Assembly: GCA_019751815.1 (NCBI GenBank)
Contig: JAIEMW010000004.1
Coordinates: 539,933 to 603,932, forward strand
DNA length: 64,000 nucleotides
Origin: Cyanobacteriota bacterium
Lineage (GTDB): Bacteria > Cyanobacteriota > Vampirovibrionia > Vampirovibrionales > Vampirovibrionaceae
Direction: 5' to 3'
Positions 54,949 through 63,768 of this stretch are shown here, one piece after another (position 1 is the first letter of the stretch; each line of letters opens with the position of its first letter). A program made the translations under genes and the position numbers. The notes under the pieces are model-generated. The model was not told where the DNA came from. It saw nothing but the letters and a program-made list of their open reading frames with translations, and made no database searches.

Positions 54949-56138
54949 AAGACCCTTTTTTAGCGGAGTTTGCCTTTCAAACCCGGGCGATTCACAGTCA
55001 TCAGGAGCCGGATCCCACAACAGGGGCAGTTATCACCCCGTTGTACCAGACATCCACGTTTGAGCAAGAAGACGCTGGAGTCCACAAGGGCTTTGATTAC
55101 ACCCGTTCTGGGAACCCAACGGTGGCTGCTTTAGAAGGCTGCCTGGCATCACTCGAATGCGGAAAGCACGGCTATGCCTTTGCCAGTGGGATGGGAGCGC
55201 TCACCACGCTGTCTTTGGCCCTGTTTCAGCCAGGGGATCATATTCTGGTCGGTGATGATGTTTACGGCGGCACCTTCCGCTTTTTTACCAAGGTTTTTCA
55301 GCGTTTTGGGGTCGAGGCCTCTTTCGTCAATATGACCGATCCCCAAGCGGTTGCTTCAGCCATTCGTCCTGAGACCAAGATGATTTATCTCGAGACGCCC
55401 ACCAACCCCTTGCTGAAACTGGTGGATATTGAGGCCTTTGTGGCACTGGCCAGAAAACACAATCTACTCACCTGTATCGATAACACCTTTGCCAGTCCCT
55501 ATCTGCAAAACCCACTCACCATGGGTGTGGATATTGTGCTGCACAGTACCACCAAGTATATTGGCGGGCACAGTGATGTGGTGGGCGGCGCCTTGATTCT
55601 TCGCGATGACTCATTACACGATGTGATTAAATTCCACCAAAATTCTCTGGGCGCCACACCCGACCCTTTTGCTTCTTGGCTGACGCTGAGAGGATTGAAA
55701 ACGCTGGGCGTAAGAATGAGAGCCCATTGTGAAAATGCCATGATGCTGGCCCAAGCGCTTGAAGCGCATCCCGCCGTAGAAAACGTGGTCTATCCTGGCC
55801 TACCCTCTCATCCACAACATGAACTGGCCAAAAAGCAGATGAAATCGGGTTTTGGCGGCATGATTGCGGTCCGAGTGAAAGGCGGAGAAGCTGAAGCCAG
55901 ACGCTTTATGCAGCATTTAAAAATCTTCACGCTGGCAGAAAGCCTGGGTGGGGTGGAGTCTCTGGTGGAACATCCGGGTAGAATGACCCACCTCTCCGTA
56001 GACCCTGCGGTAAAAGTGGCATTGGGGATTACGGATAATCTGCTGCGCCTCTCTGTGGGGATTGAAGACGGTGCGGATCTCCTGGCTGATATCAATCAAG
56101 CACTTGCGGCGGTTTATTCGACAGCGCAAGTGAGATAA
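54945..56138 (+). CDS. Cystathionine gamma-lyase/synthase family PLP enzyme
   Basis: 397-residue Cys/Met-metabolism PLP enzyme. It has YTRSGNPTVAALE, FASGMGALTTL, CIDNTFASPYLQNP, the PLP-Lys in HSTTKYIGGHSDVVGG, and the C-terminal SLGGVESLVEHPGRMTH. It starts in the stop of the beta-synthase-like gene, so the two probably convert homocysteine and serine to cysteine via cystathionine. A gamma-synthase role cannot be excluded by sequence alone. Confidence 0.92.
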   Translation: MKDPFLAEFAFQTRAIHSHQEPDPTTGAVITPLYQTSTFEQEDAGVHKGFDYTRSGNPTVAALEGCLASLECGKHGYAFASGMGALTTLSLALFQPGDHILVGDDVYGGTFRFFTKVFQRFGVEASFVNMTDPQAVASAIRPETKMIYLETPTNPLLKLVDIEAFVALARKHNLLTCIDNTFASPYLQNPLTMGVDIVLHSTTKYIGGHSDVVGGALILRDDSLHDVIKFHQNSLGATPDPFASWLTLRGLKTLGVRMRAHCENAMMLAQALEAHPAVENVVYPGLPSHPQHELAKKQMKSGFGGMIAVRVKGGEAEARRFMQHLKIFTLAESLGGVESLVEHPGRMTHLSVDPAVKVALGITDNLLRLSVGIEDGADLLADINQALAAVYSTAQVR

Positions 56139-56167
56139 GCCAAAAGAGATAAATCAGGTATGCGTTT

Positions 56168-57382
56168 ATGAGTGCTGCTTTTGATACCCAGGTTCTGTTT
56201 GAGCCGGAAGATCCCAATGGCGCAGTGATCATGCCGGTCTACCGGACCTCTACCTATATACTGGACCCAGAACATCCCTTTGATTCCCGCTGGTTGTACG
56301 CCCGTCACGGGAATCCCAATACGGATATGCTGGAAGAAAAGCTGGCGACTCTGGAAGGCGGCAAGCACGGCTACTGCTTTGCCAGTGGAATGGCGGCGCT
56401 CTCGCATCTTTGCCTGGCGCTTCTCTCTCCGGGCGATCACATTATTGCCGTCAGTGATATCTACGCGGGGACCTATAAGTTTTTCACCCAGATTCTGCAG
56501 CCCAAATTTGGCATGGAGATTGATTTTGTCGACATCAGTGTGTGCGCTGGTGAGGATTGGTCTCTCTTGGAAGCCCAACTGACAGAATCCACCCGGATGA
56601 TTCTGGTCGAATCCCCTTCCAACCCGCTGACAAAGCTGATAGATTTAGGGCGTTTAACGGCTCTAGCCCATGCTCGTGGGATTCATGTGTGTATTGATAG
56701 CTCGTACAACAGCCCAGCCTTGTTGCAGCCGATTTTGCAATTTGGGGTGGACAGTGTTTTTCACAGTCTGAGCAAATATATTGCCGGGCATAGTACTGAG
56801 GTGGGCGGCGCGGTGATTCTCAAAGAGGACGGTCCTGTTCTGCCGGACGGGCAGACACTTTCCGCGGCCTTAAGGCAATATCAGCACTTTATTGGCGGTT
56901 TCCTCGCCCCAGAAGTGGCCTGGCAAATAAATCAAGGCATCAAAACCCTGCCGCTGAGAATGCAAAAGCATTCGAGCAATGCGATGCGCGTGGCCACCTG
57001 GCTGGAAGCACATCCGCACGTGGAACAAGTGCTATACCCTGGGTTGGCCTCTCATCCACAGCATGAGATGGCTTGCCTGCATTTTCAGCACGGCTTTGGC
57101 GGCATGATGGCGGTTACGCTCAAGGGCGGAAAGCCTGCGGCGATGGCTTTTCTCAAGGCGCTCAAAAAGCCGTTTCACTACGGGGTGAGTCTGGGCGGGG
57201 TGGAATCACTGGTGGCTCATCCGGCCTCAATCCATTATGCAATTCGCTCTGCTGAAGAGAATGAGACTTACGGGCTGATGGGCGGCACGTTGCGGCTGTC
57301 CATTGGGATAGAAGATCCAGAGGACTTGATCGCTGCGCTGGAAACAGCATTTAAGGCGATTTCCTCTGCGGCATGTTCTTAA
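56168..57382 (+). CDS. Second Cys/Met-metabolism PLP enzyme, divergent paralogue
   Basis: 404 residues of the same family as its neighbour, with altered active-site surroundings: YARHGNPNTDMLE, CIDSSYNSPALLQP and HSLSKYIAGHSTEVGG, where the PLP-Lys and the Asp are kept. It shares LGGVESLVAHPASIHY. It differs enough that a distinct substrate is likely, for example O-acetylhomoserine, methionine or a homocysteine-related reaction. It follows 29 bp after the gamma-lyase-like gene, in the same run. Confidence 0.88.
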   Translation: MSAAFDTQVLFEPEDPNGAVIMPVYRTSTYILDPEHPFDSRWLYARHGNPNTDMLEEKLATLEGGKHGYCFASGMAALSHLCLALLSPGDHIIAVSDIYAGTYKFFTQILQPKFGMEIDFVDISVCAGEDWSLLEAQLTESTRMILVESPSNPLTKLIDLGRLTALAHARGIHVCIDSSYNSPALLQPILQFGVDSVFHSLSKYIAGHSTEVGGAVILKEDGPVLPDGQTLSAALRQYQHFIGGFLAPEVAWQINQGIKTLPLRMQKHSSNAMRVATWLEAHPHVEQVLYPGLASHPQHEMACLHFQHGFGGMMAVTLKGGKPAAMAFLKALKKPFHYGVSLGGVESLVAHPASIHYAIRSAEENETYGLMGGTLRLSIGIEDPEDLIAALETAFKAISSAACS

Positions 57383-57385
57383 ACG

Positions 57386-58264
57386 ATGCAACTGGGTGTG
57401 ATCGGTGATCCGGTGAGTCAGTCGCTCTCGCCTCATCTCCACCGGATTTTTATGACAGAACTCGAAATCCCGGGGAGCTATCAGGCGTATCATGTATCAG
57501 GCGATTCTCTGGAAAGCACGCTGGTATCTCTTGGCACTGAAGGTGTGCAGGGGCTTAATGTGACGATGCCGCATAAGCAGGCTGTGCTAAAGTATCTACG
57601 CAATACCGATGCAACTGTTCAGCTCTTGGGTGCTGCCAACACGCTCACTTGGGATGCATCGCAGAACGGTTGGTTAGGGGCTAACACAGACGGGATTGGG
57701 TTTATCCAGAGTTTACCCCCCTGGATAGTGGCGACATTGGATCAACGAGAGGTGTTGCTGCTGGGGGCCGGGGGCAGTGCCAAAGCGGTGCTGCTGGCCT
57801 TGATAGAAGCAGAGGTTCCGACGATCACCGTGGCGGTTCGCGATCCCGAAAAAGCCAGTCAATCACTGGCCTCCTTAGCCTCTGTGGCTCAAGCGGCCGG
57901 GGTCCAGTGGCAAATAACATCTCTTTCGTGCTTGCAGACACTTCGGCCCTATCACCTGGTGGTGAATACCACCCCAGTGGGGATGCACGGGCCAGATCAA
58001 CACGGGCAATTCAATCACTGCTTATTAGCAGATCGCTTGCTGGATACGCTTTCTGCCAATGCCTGTGTGGTGGATTTGGTCTACCGGCCTTTGCTCACCC
58101 CGTTTTTGAGTGCCTGCCAACAGCGGCAAATCGAAACCGTCAGCGGCCTGGGGATGCTGGTGTATCAAGGGGCGGCCTCTTTTTCGCTGTGGTCAGGCGT
58201 GGATGTGCCTGAGGCTGTCTGTGAGACGGCTTACCAGGCGCTAAGCCTGGCTGATTCTGTGTGA
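57386..58264 (+). CDS. aroE: Shikimate dehydrogenase
   Basis: 292-residue AroE, reducing 3-dehydroshikimate to shikimate with NADPH. Substrate residues are in GDPVSQSLSPHLH and NVTMPHKQAV, the Asp in ANTDGIGF, the nucleotide loop in LLLGAGGSAKAVLLAL, and VNTTPVGMHG follows. The start is the ATG 3 bp after the upstream PLP gene, so it appears in that operon, although the pathway is different. Chorismate formed downstream would feed pabB at 18 kb. Confidence 0.95.
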   Translation: MQLGVIGDPVSQSLSPHLHRIFMTELEIPGSYQAYHVSGDSLESTLVSLGTEGVQGLNVTMPHKQAVLKYLRNTDATVQLLGAANTLTWDASQNGWLGANTDGIGFIQSLPPWIVATLDQREVLLLGAGGSAKAVLLALIEAEVPTITVAVRDPEKASQSLASLASVAQAAGVQWQITSLSCLQTLRPYHLVVNTTPVGMHGPDQHGQFNHCLLADRLLDTLSANACVVDLVYRPLLTPFLSACQQRQIETVSGLGMLVYQGAASFSLWSGVDVPEAVCETAYQALSLADSV

Positions 58265-58311
58265 AAGTGTTACCATAATGAAAATACGGATTTTTGAGAG
58301 GAGTTTGCCAG

Positions 58312-59874
58312 GTGGGATCTCACACATTTACCATCACATGCTTAGCGCAAAAAAGTATCGAGGGTAAAAATCAAGAACCCTTAGCCGATGTCTTTATCCT
58401 GCCAGTGTTTCAAGACTTAGCGTCACCCGCGCTCGCCCAGTGGGAAGGCTTGTTTCAAGGCGGGATTAAATCGATTGCAGCCGATGAAGGGTTTGACGGC
58501 AAGCGCGGCGGTTGTCTGGTGCTCAGAAAACATCCCCAGGATAAAGCCCCAGTGCAGCGCCTTATCTTGTGCGGACTCGGGAATCCCAAAAAATTAACCC
58601 CCTTGGGCTGGGAAGAAGCCTTGAGTAAAGCGATCACCACGGCCAAGCAGTATCAAGCGCTCAGCTCGCTGGCGGTCGATCTCAATCCGGTTTTGGGTGT
58701 GCTCACATCTGAGGCGACCGTGGTCAATGCCGTCGATGCGGCGTATCAAGCCACGTATCAATCCCTAGAAGCAGCCGATAAAAATAAAAAAGACAGTAAA
58801 AAGAAAACCGCCGCGCTGAAATCCGTTGTCTTGATCAGTGACAAAGCCAAATTAAACGCCGTGTCTGCCCTGCTACCACAAGCCGAGTCGATGGCCAAAG
58901 CCCGCAGTCTGGCCAAAGATCTGGTGAATCATCCGGCCAATTTAAAAAACACCCAGACCTTGGTGAAAGTGGCCAAGCAACTGTCTAAATTACCTGGGCT
59001 GACCGTGAAAATTGTGGATGATGTTGAGTGGATTGAAAAGGAAATGCCGTGCTTTTTTGAGGTGGCCAAGGGCTCTGTCATCTCAGATCCCCCCAAATTT
59101 ATTCAGGTTCGCTACAAACATCCCAGTAGTAAAGCCAAAATTCGTCGTCGGGTCGGACTCATTGGTAAAAGCGTGATTTTTGACACCGGTGGTTATCAAG
59201 TGAAGCCCGGTGATTTTATGCTGACCATGAAAGGCGATATGACAGGTGGTGCGTTGGTTTTAGCAACGATGCAAGCCTTGTCTGAAATCCAGCCAGAAGG
59301 CGTGGAAGTAACCGCGATGCTGGCAGCCACCCCCAACAAAATTGACAGCGGGGCGATGTTACCGGATGCCATTGTGAATACAACCTGTGGCAAAAAAGTG
59401 GAAATTCGCCATACCGATGCCGAAGGACGCCTGACCCTGATTGATGCGGTGGCCAAAATGGTGGACAGTGCTAAGGGTGATCAATCAATCGAAGAGATTG
59501 TTACCATCGCCACGTTGACGGGATCCGCCTCACGCGCCGTGGGAAGACATATTGCTGTGATGGCGAATGATGAGGCTTTACGCTCCCGCGTGGTGGCCGC
59601 AGGTGCCCTCTACGGTGAGCCGATGCAAACCCTGGATGTGATCGAACAAGATTACGAGGATATCAAAAGTAAATTAGACGGGGCCGATATTATTAACACC
59701 TCTCATAACAAAAACCGTGGTGCCCAATCGGCAGCTGCCTTTGTGATGAGCGGGGCTCCAGAGACCATGCCAATTTGTCATTTAGATATCGCCGGGGCCG
59801 ACATGACCCATGATGAGAAAGCAACGGGGATTGGACAAAAACTGTTGATTCAATTTGTCCTGAACGCCCAATAA
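58312..59874 (+). CDS. pepA: Leucyl aminopeptidase family (M17)
   Basis: About 520 residues from the GTG at 58312 (AGGAG eight bases before; an in-frame TTG lies at 58294). M17 metallo-aminopeptidase releasing N-terminal residues. Metal and catalytic residues are in IGKSVIFDTGGYQVKPGDF, MKGDMTGGA and HTDAEGRLTLIDAVA, all intact. A Lys-rich linker (KNKKDSKKK, ~160) separates the N-terminal macro-like domain. The segment after the signature, usually ALGHHASGLFSND-like, reads AVGRHIAVMAND. It probably works in peptide turnover. Confidence 0.92.
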   Translation: MGSHTFTITCLAQKSIEGKNQEPLADVFILPVFQDLASPALAQWEGLFQGGIKSIAADEGFDGKRGGCLVLRKHPQDKAPVQRLILCGLGNPKKLTPLGWEEALSKAITTAKQYQALSSLAVDLNPVLGVLTSEATVVNAVDAAYQATYQSLEAADKNKKDSKKKTAALKSVVLISDKAKLNAVSALLPQAESMAKARSLAKDLVNHPANLKNTQTLVKVAKQLSKLPGLTVKIVDDVEWIEKEMPCFFEVAKGSVISDPPKFIQVRYKHPSSKAKIRRRVGLIGKSVIFDTGGYQVKPGDFMLTMKGDMTGGALVLATMQALSEIQPEGVEVTAMLAATPNKIDSGAMLPDAIVNTTCGKKVEIRHTDAEGRLTLIDAVAKMVDSAKGDQSIEEIVTIATLTGSASRAVGRHIAVMANDEALRSRVVAAGALYGEPMQTLDVIEQDYEDIKSKLDGADIINTSHNKNRGAQSAAAFVMSGAPETMPICHLDIAGADMTHDEKATGIGQKLLIQFVLNAQ

Positions 59875-59877
59875 ACG

Positions 59878-59895
59878 GTTTCTAAATTTAGAAAC
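59878..59895. terminator. Perfect 18-bp palindrome after pepA
   Basis: GTTTCTAAATTTAGAAAC, starting 4 bp after the pepA stop. It is AT-rich and followed by mixed T-rich sequence, so it may be a weak terminator or a protein-binding site. Confidence 0.4.
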
Positions 59896-60002
59896 GCTAT
59901 TCTTCTAAAACGCTTTCTTTTAAAACTCCTCTATTACAATGAGACATAACAGCGCGCTGTCTATTAAAATAAACATCAGGAAGTATAATGCGGGATTTTG
60001 AT

Positions 60003-60458
60003 ATGAAACGCCGATTAACGCTGGGATTAATGTTGGGTTCGAGTCTTTTCCTGCTCAGTCCCTTGATGCTGGTTACTCTGCTGAGTCCCGCGTTTGCTGA
60101 CACCTTGCACTTATATAACGGGCAGGTTGTCGAAGGAAAAATTCTGGATATCACTGGCGATATTATTGTGTATCGCTCCAAAAACCGTGTCCGTAGCCAA
60201 ATAACCCGAATGGAACTGTCGACCAACCAAGACATGATCGAAACCGTTCGCGGGCAACATTACATTGGCCATATCGTCAACAAAGATCCCGGCCGCATTG
60301 AGCTGCAAACCGCACAAGGGCTTAAGTTATTTTATCCAATTTGGGTGTCCAATATTGTGTTGGGTAAACCCGCCATTGAAAACGATTTTATTGAAACCCC
60401 ACACCAAATGCAGCAAGACTCTGCTGCCAACAAACAGCCACAGCCACCAGAACCCTAG
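60003..60458 (+). CDS. Small secreted protein
   Basis: About 151 residues from the ATG at 60003 (the ATG at 59988 is also possible). The signal peptide has the core LGLMLGSSLFLLSPLMLVTLL and ends at AFA. A short beta-rich domain follows (DTLHLYNGQVVEGKILDITGDIIVYRSKNRVRSQITR), resembling the small barrel repeats of envelope proteins with 'L.NG..VEG.I' motifs. The tail is polar, Gln/Pro-rich. Function unknown. Convergent 4-bp overlap with the membrane protein gene. Confidence 0.78.
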   Translation: MKRRLTLGLMLGSSLFLLSPLMLVTLLSPAFADTLHLYNGQVVEGKILDITGDIIVYRSKNRVRSQITRMELSTNQDMIETVRGQHYIGHIVNKDPGRIELQTAQGLKLFYPIWVSNIVLGKPAIENDFIETPHQMQQDSAANKQPQPPEP

Positions 60459-62386
60459 CTTTTTCGCCGAAGCGTCATTGACTGGACCGTGACATCGCTG
60501 GGTACAGAGACAAAAACAGGGGGTAAGACGCTTAAGGCAGACCAGCTTTTGTGGTTGCCTAAGGGCAAATAAAGCGTATGGGGCTTGCCGTCCATCGGAA
60601 GATGAAACAGCGTTTTACTCATCCACATCGAAAAGCCGACAGGCCAGGAGACGGTGAGTTTGGCATTGCGGTCAATGCCGACGGTGTGATTTGAATGGCG
60701 CTCATTCCCTTTGAGAGAAACTTCCAGTAGATCTGAGGTATTGGGTTTTTGTTCACTTTCGGCAAGCACTGGGTTTTGTGAGCTCGCAAAAATCGCAGGC
60801 AGTACCGTGCTATTTTCACCAGAAGCCGAATTGCTAATGTTGGCAGTGACAAATTGCACAGGCAGTGTCTTTGCGTAGTGTTGCTGTAGCTCAGAAGTAG
60901 ACATTAACTTTCTGTCTGATCCAATCCAGTGAATGGAAGCTGTCTCTGAGGGTGTTGGTTCACAAGATAGCTTGGTGCAAGAAACCTCTGCCTGGTGGGG
61001 CCAGTAATGAAGGGCTTCTGGAAAGCCTTGGAGCAAGATATAGGCACCCTGATCCACACTGGGCCAACTGCTGAGGAAATCAAGATGGGGCTTTGCGAGA
61101 GGCTGTTTCAGGGGCGTCTCAAAATTGTTTCCATAGCGTTGAAGCAGGGTCTCTAAAAAAGCACTTTCCTGACTGCCTGCTTGTTGCCAAGCATGGGCGT
61201 GTACCCATGTGCCCACCAGGAAGACCCCAATCAAACAATACCGGTATAAATGCTTTGGCATAAATTGTAAGCAGCCTGCCAATAAGGCGCAAAAAGGAAT
61301 CGATGCCAGATAGAGAAAACGACTGTTCAGCATCGTCATTGGGTCCAGACCTTGTAACAATGGTAGAGAGGGAATAACCAGACATAAGATATAAGCCCCC
61401 ATGCCAAACAGGGCTGACTTTGCAGCAGACGGGGTTTTTAGAAAGACATAAACGCCCCCACCTAAGCCGGCGAGTCCCAAGAGCCAGACAATCAGAAACA
61501 GATTCCACCCGGCAAGCCCGGCTTGTTCAATCAAGGCTTCCTGGTTCATGCCGACCAAAAGCTGAATCATGGGTAGGAATAAGACAGGCTTGGCAAAGTA
61601 ATCCAATTGAAACCAGGATAAATCGTGATTTTTCAGGAAAGGCTGGGTGAGAAAAAAGTACGGTATAAAGGCTAGAAAGCTCAGCAGTACCCATTGAAAT
61701 GATTTTTGAGGCTGCCTGTCTTTAGTCCCTCTGCTTTCAATCCAATAGAGCAAGAAGGGAAGTACCAGCGTAATTTCTTTGATGAGTAAGCCAAGAATAA
61801 AGCTGGCCCAAAACCCAATCAGCCATAAGCGTTTATTTTCAGCACGACTATTTTCTGATATGGATCGAAACGAACAATAGCAAGACAGGGCAGACAGAAT
61901 CCAGAAGCTGCCCCAAATATCCAGCCCGCCTAAAACCCACGAAAGGGCTTCCACATGCACTGGATGGATTAAAAACAAACCGCATGCCAATAGCCGTAAG
62001 TGCCCAAATCCCAATTGCCCAAGCAGTCTGTACATCAGGGCGGTGTTTGCAAGGTGTATGAATAGATTGAGGATATGAAAGATGCTTGGATTAAATTGAG
62101 TGAGTTGTCCAAAGGCTGCAAAAAATGCGGTACTTAACGGGCGGTAAGCCAACACATCGCCCATAAAAGGCTGAGAAAACTGCTGCCACACGACCGGCCA
62201 ATTCACAGAAATAGGCAAAGATATCGAAGGGTGGGAGAGATGCAAAAACTGCAGCATCAAAAAATCATTGTGCATCCACGGCAAGCTGAGTAAAGGCCAG
62301 ATCAAGATGAGAAAGAGCAAGACGACCAGGGCGCTTTTAACAAGAAGATCGCTTTTGGGAGGCGTTAATTCAGGTGGGCTACTCAT
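60455..62386 (-). CDS. Polytopic membrane protein, TMTC/GT-C-like
   Basis: 643 residues with about ten membrane helices in the first ~420, then a soluble C-terminal domain. The N-terminal loop MHNDFLMLQFLH holds an acidic residue as in GT-C enzymes. The segments YRPLSTAFF and FLIHPVHVEALSWVLGG closely resemble the TMTC/protein O-mannosyltransferase-like pattern (HPVHVEAV). It probably transfers a sugar from a lipid carrier to protein or glycan at the outer face of the inner membrane. Donor and acceptor are unknown. Confidence 0.8.
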   Translation of the reverse strand: MSSPPELTPPKSDLLVKSALVVLLFLILIWPLLSLPWMHNDFLMLQFLHLSHPSISLPISVNWPVVWQQFSQPFMGDVLAYRPLSTAFFAAFGQLTQFNPSIFHILNLFIHLANTALMYRLLGQLGFGHLRLLACGLFLIHPVHVEALSWVLGGLDIWGSFWILSALSCYCSFRSISENSRAENKRLWLIGFWASFILGLLIKEITLVLPFLLYWIESRGTKDRQPQKSFQWVLLSFLAFIPYFFLTQPFLKNHDLSWFQLDYFAKPVLFLPMIQLLVGMNQEALIEQAGLAGWNLFLIVWLLGLAGLGGGVYVFLKTPSAAKSALFGMGAYILCLVIPSLPLLQGLDPMTMLNSRFLYLASIPFCALLAGCLQFMPKHLYRYCLIGVFLVGTWVHAHAWQQAGSQESAFLETLLQRYGNNFETPLKQPLAKPHLDFLSSWPSVDQGAYILLQGFPEALHYWPHQAEVSCTKLSCEPTPSETASIHWIGSDRKLMSTSELQQHYAKTLPVQFVTANISNSASGENSTVLPAIFASSQNPVLAESEQKPNTSDLLEVSLKGNERHSNHTVGIDRNAKLTVSWPVGFSMWMSKTLFHLPMDGKPHTLYLPLGNHKSWSALSVLPPVFVSVPSDVTVQSMTLRRKS

Positions 62387-62464
62387 GCCGTCATCCTATA
62401 ATTATGCAGTGATTAAGCAGGTTTTTTGATTATCACCCTGTTCCCATTTTAGCAGACGCTGCGA

Positions 62465-62494
62465 AACAGGCCCTAGAAATTTCCAGGGCCTGTT
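62465..62494 (-). terminator. Terminator of the H1-like gene
   Basis: Perfect 10-bp inverted repeat AACAGGCCCT / AGGGCCTGTT with a 10-nt loop, 28 bp past the stop codon. Only a short T-run follows on the minus strand. Confidence 0.65.
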
Positions 62495-62521
62495 CACTAA
62501 AATGGGGCTGTCATTAGGGGG

Positions 62522-63397
62522 TTAAGCGGGTTGGTAGACTTTCACAGGGCGTGGTCCAGAACCGGCTTTTTCAGCCACCTTCACTGTTGCAAAGTTGGTT
62601 TTCATTTGCTTCAGTACGGAGGTGATCACAGATTGCTTGTTGATGTCTTTTTCGATTTTGGATAAATCATCGTAGACATCATTGGCAGTGAAGGCTTTTT
62701 TGTCTTTGATGAAGCGTTCAATCACCCCTTTGATTTTAATGGTGAGAGAGCCAGAAGCTTTCGCCTGAGAGCTTTTGCCTTTGGGGGCTTTAACTGCCTT
62801 TAAGGGATTGGCTTTTTTGGCGGCTGGTTTTTTTGCGACAGCTTTTTTAGCCGCGGGTTTTTTCACAGCACTCTTTTTAGCAACGGCCTTTTTAGCGGCG
62901 GGTTTTTTAGCGGCGGGCTTTTTCACAGCACTCTTTTTAGCAACGGCCTTTTTAGCGGCGGGTTTTTTCACAGCACTCTTTTTAGCAACGGCCTTTTTTG
63001 CGACAGCTTTTTTAGCGGCGGGCTTTTTCACAGCACTCTTTTTAGCAACGGCTTTTTTGGCAACAGCTTTTTTAGCCGCGGTTTTTTTTGCTGTCCCTGC
63101 TTTAGGGGCCGTTGCTTTTACCGCCTTTTTGACGGTTTTTTTCACAGTCTTCTTCACGGCAGCAACAGCGGTTTTCTTGGCAGGACGACCGCGTTTTTTG
63201 GCGGGTTTTGCAGTGCCAGTGGCAGCTTTTGCTTTTGTGGTTTTACTTTTTTTGGTTTTACTTGGTGTTGCAGCGCCAGGTTTGCGACCTCTTTTTCCAC
63301 CGGTACTTTTTGTGGTGGTTTTAATGGAACCCGTATCTCTGCCACCGAGGAAGTCTTTCAGTTCCTTCAAATTGGCAAATTGGATGGTAATTGGCAT
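62522..63397 (-). CDS. Histone H1-like protein with AT-hooks and C-terminal domain
   Basis: 291 residues, very basic. Residues 1-20 are ordinary ([19 protein letters not shown]). Two AT-hook-like motifs, KRGRKPG (~35-41) and KRGRPAK (~69-75), are followed by ~130 residues of Lys-Ala-Pro-Val repeats ([15 protein letters not shown] units, ~80-205) as in histone H1 tails and bacterial Hc1/AlgR3-like proteins. The last ~70 residues are a folded, winged-helix-like domain ([34 protein letters not shown]). It probably compacts DNA. GAGGAG is well placed before the ATG. The repeats create a long false frame on the opposite strand. Confidence 0.85.
   Translation of the reverse strand: MPITIQFANLKELKDFLGGRDTGSIKTTTKSTGGKRGRKPGAATPSKTKKSKTTKAKAATGTAKPAKKRGRPAKKTAVAAVKKTVKKTVKKAVKATAPKAGTAKKTAAKKAVAKKAVAKKSAVKKPAAKKAVAKKAVAKKSAVKKPAAKKAVAKKSAVKKPAAKKPAAKKAVAKKSAVKKPAAKKAVAKKPAAKKANPLKAVKAPKGKSSQAKASGSLTIKIKGVIERFIKDKKAFTANDVYDDLSKIEKDINKQSVITSVLKQMKTNFATVKVAEKAGSGPRPVKVYQPA
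62800..63105 (-). repeat. 45-bp-class coding repeats in the H1-like gene
   Basis: Repeated blocks built from GCAACGGCCTTTTTAGC, GCGGGTTTTTT and CACAGCACTCTTTTTAGC (plus-strand reading) encode [15 protein letters not shown] units, several identical at DNA level. This suggests recent expansion or contraction of the tail. Confidence 0.7.
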
Positions 63398-63768
63398 TTA
63401 GTCGCTCCTCATGGCTTTTCGTATGGGGGTATTTAATCTGGCTAAACTAACAAAGAAAATGGTTGAATCGTTGTAATCTTGGGCACGCTTGCAAATTCAG
63501 CGATATCAGAAAATTCAGTGTTTCAGAGGCAAAAAAACGAAATCGGATCATCAATGTTCGACTTATTTGCGTTCGACACTGGGAATTTAAAAAAGATCTT
63601 TTCAACAGCACGAACTTTGTCAGTATAACACTGAACAATAAAAAATATTTTAACAGTGAATCCCCAAAAAACAATATAGGCTAATTGGGCGATATTTTAA
63701 TTTCACTGATAAAAGGTGATAAATCTTATGAAGACAGCGTTTCAGTCACGCAATAAAAAATGCGAGAT
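63398..63768. other. 371-bp gap between ssb and the H1-like gene
   Basis: AT-rich region. I see a TCAGT-ATAAC-ACTGA inverted repeat at ~63620-63634 and no convincing gene, RNA gene or consensus promoter; short open frames here look like noise. Confidence 0.5.

Noticed and set aside
62775..63401. Long Ala/Phe/Leu-rich open frame on the plus strand opposite the H1-like gene
   Set aside because: It is the reverse image of Lys/Ala codon repeats; no ribosome site, and the minus-strand protein has AT-hooks, a good ribosome site and a folded domain.
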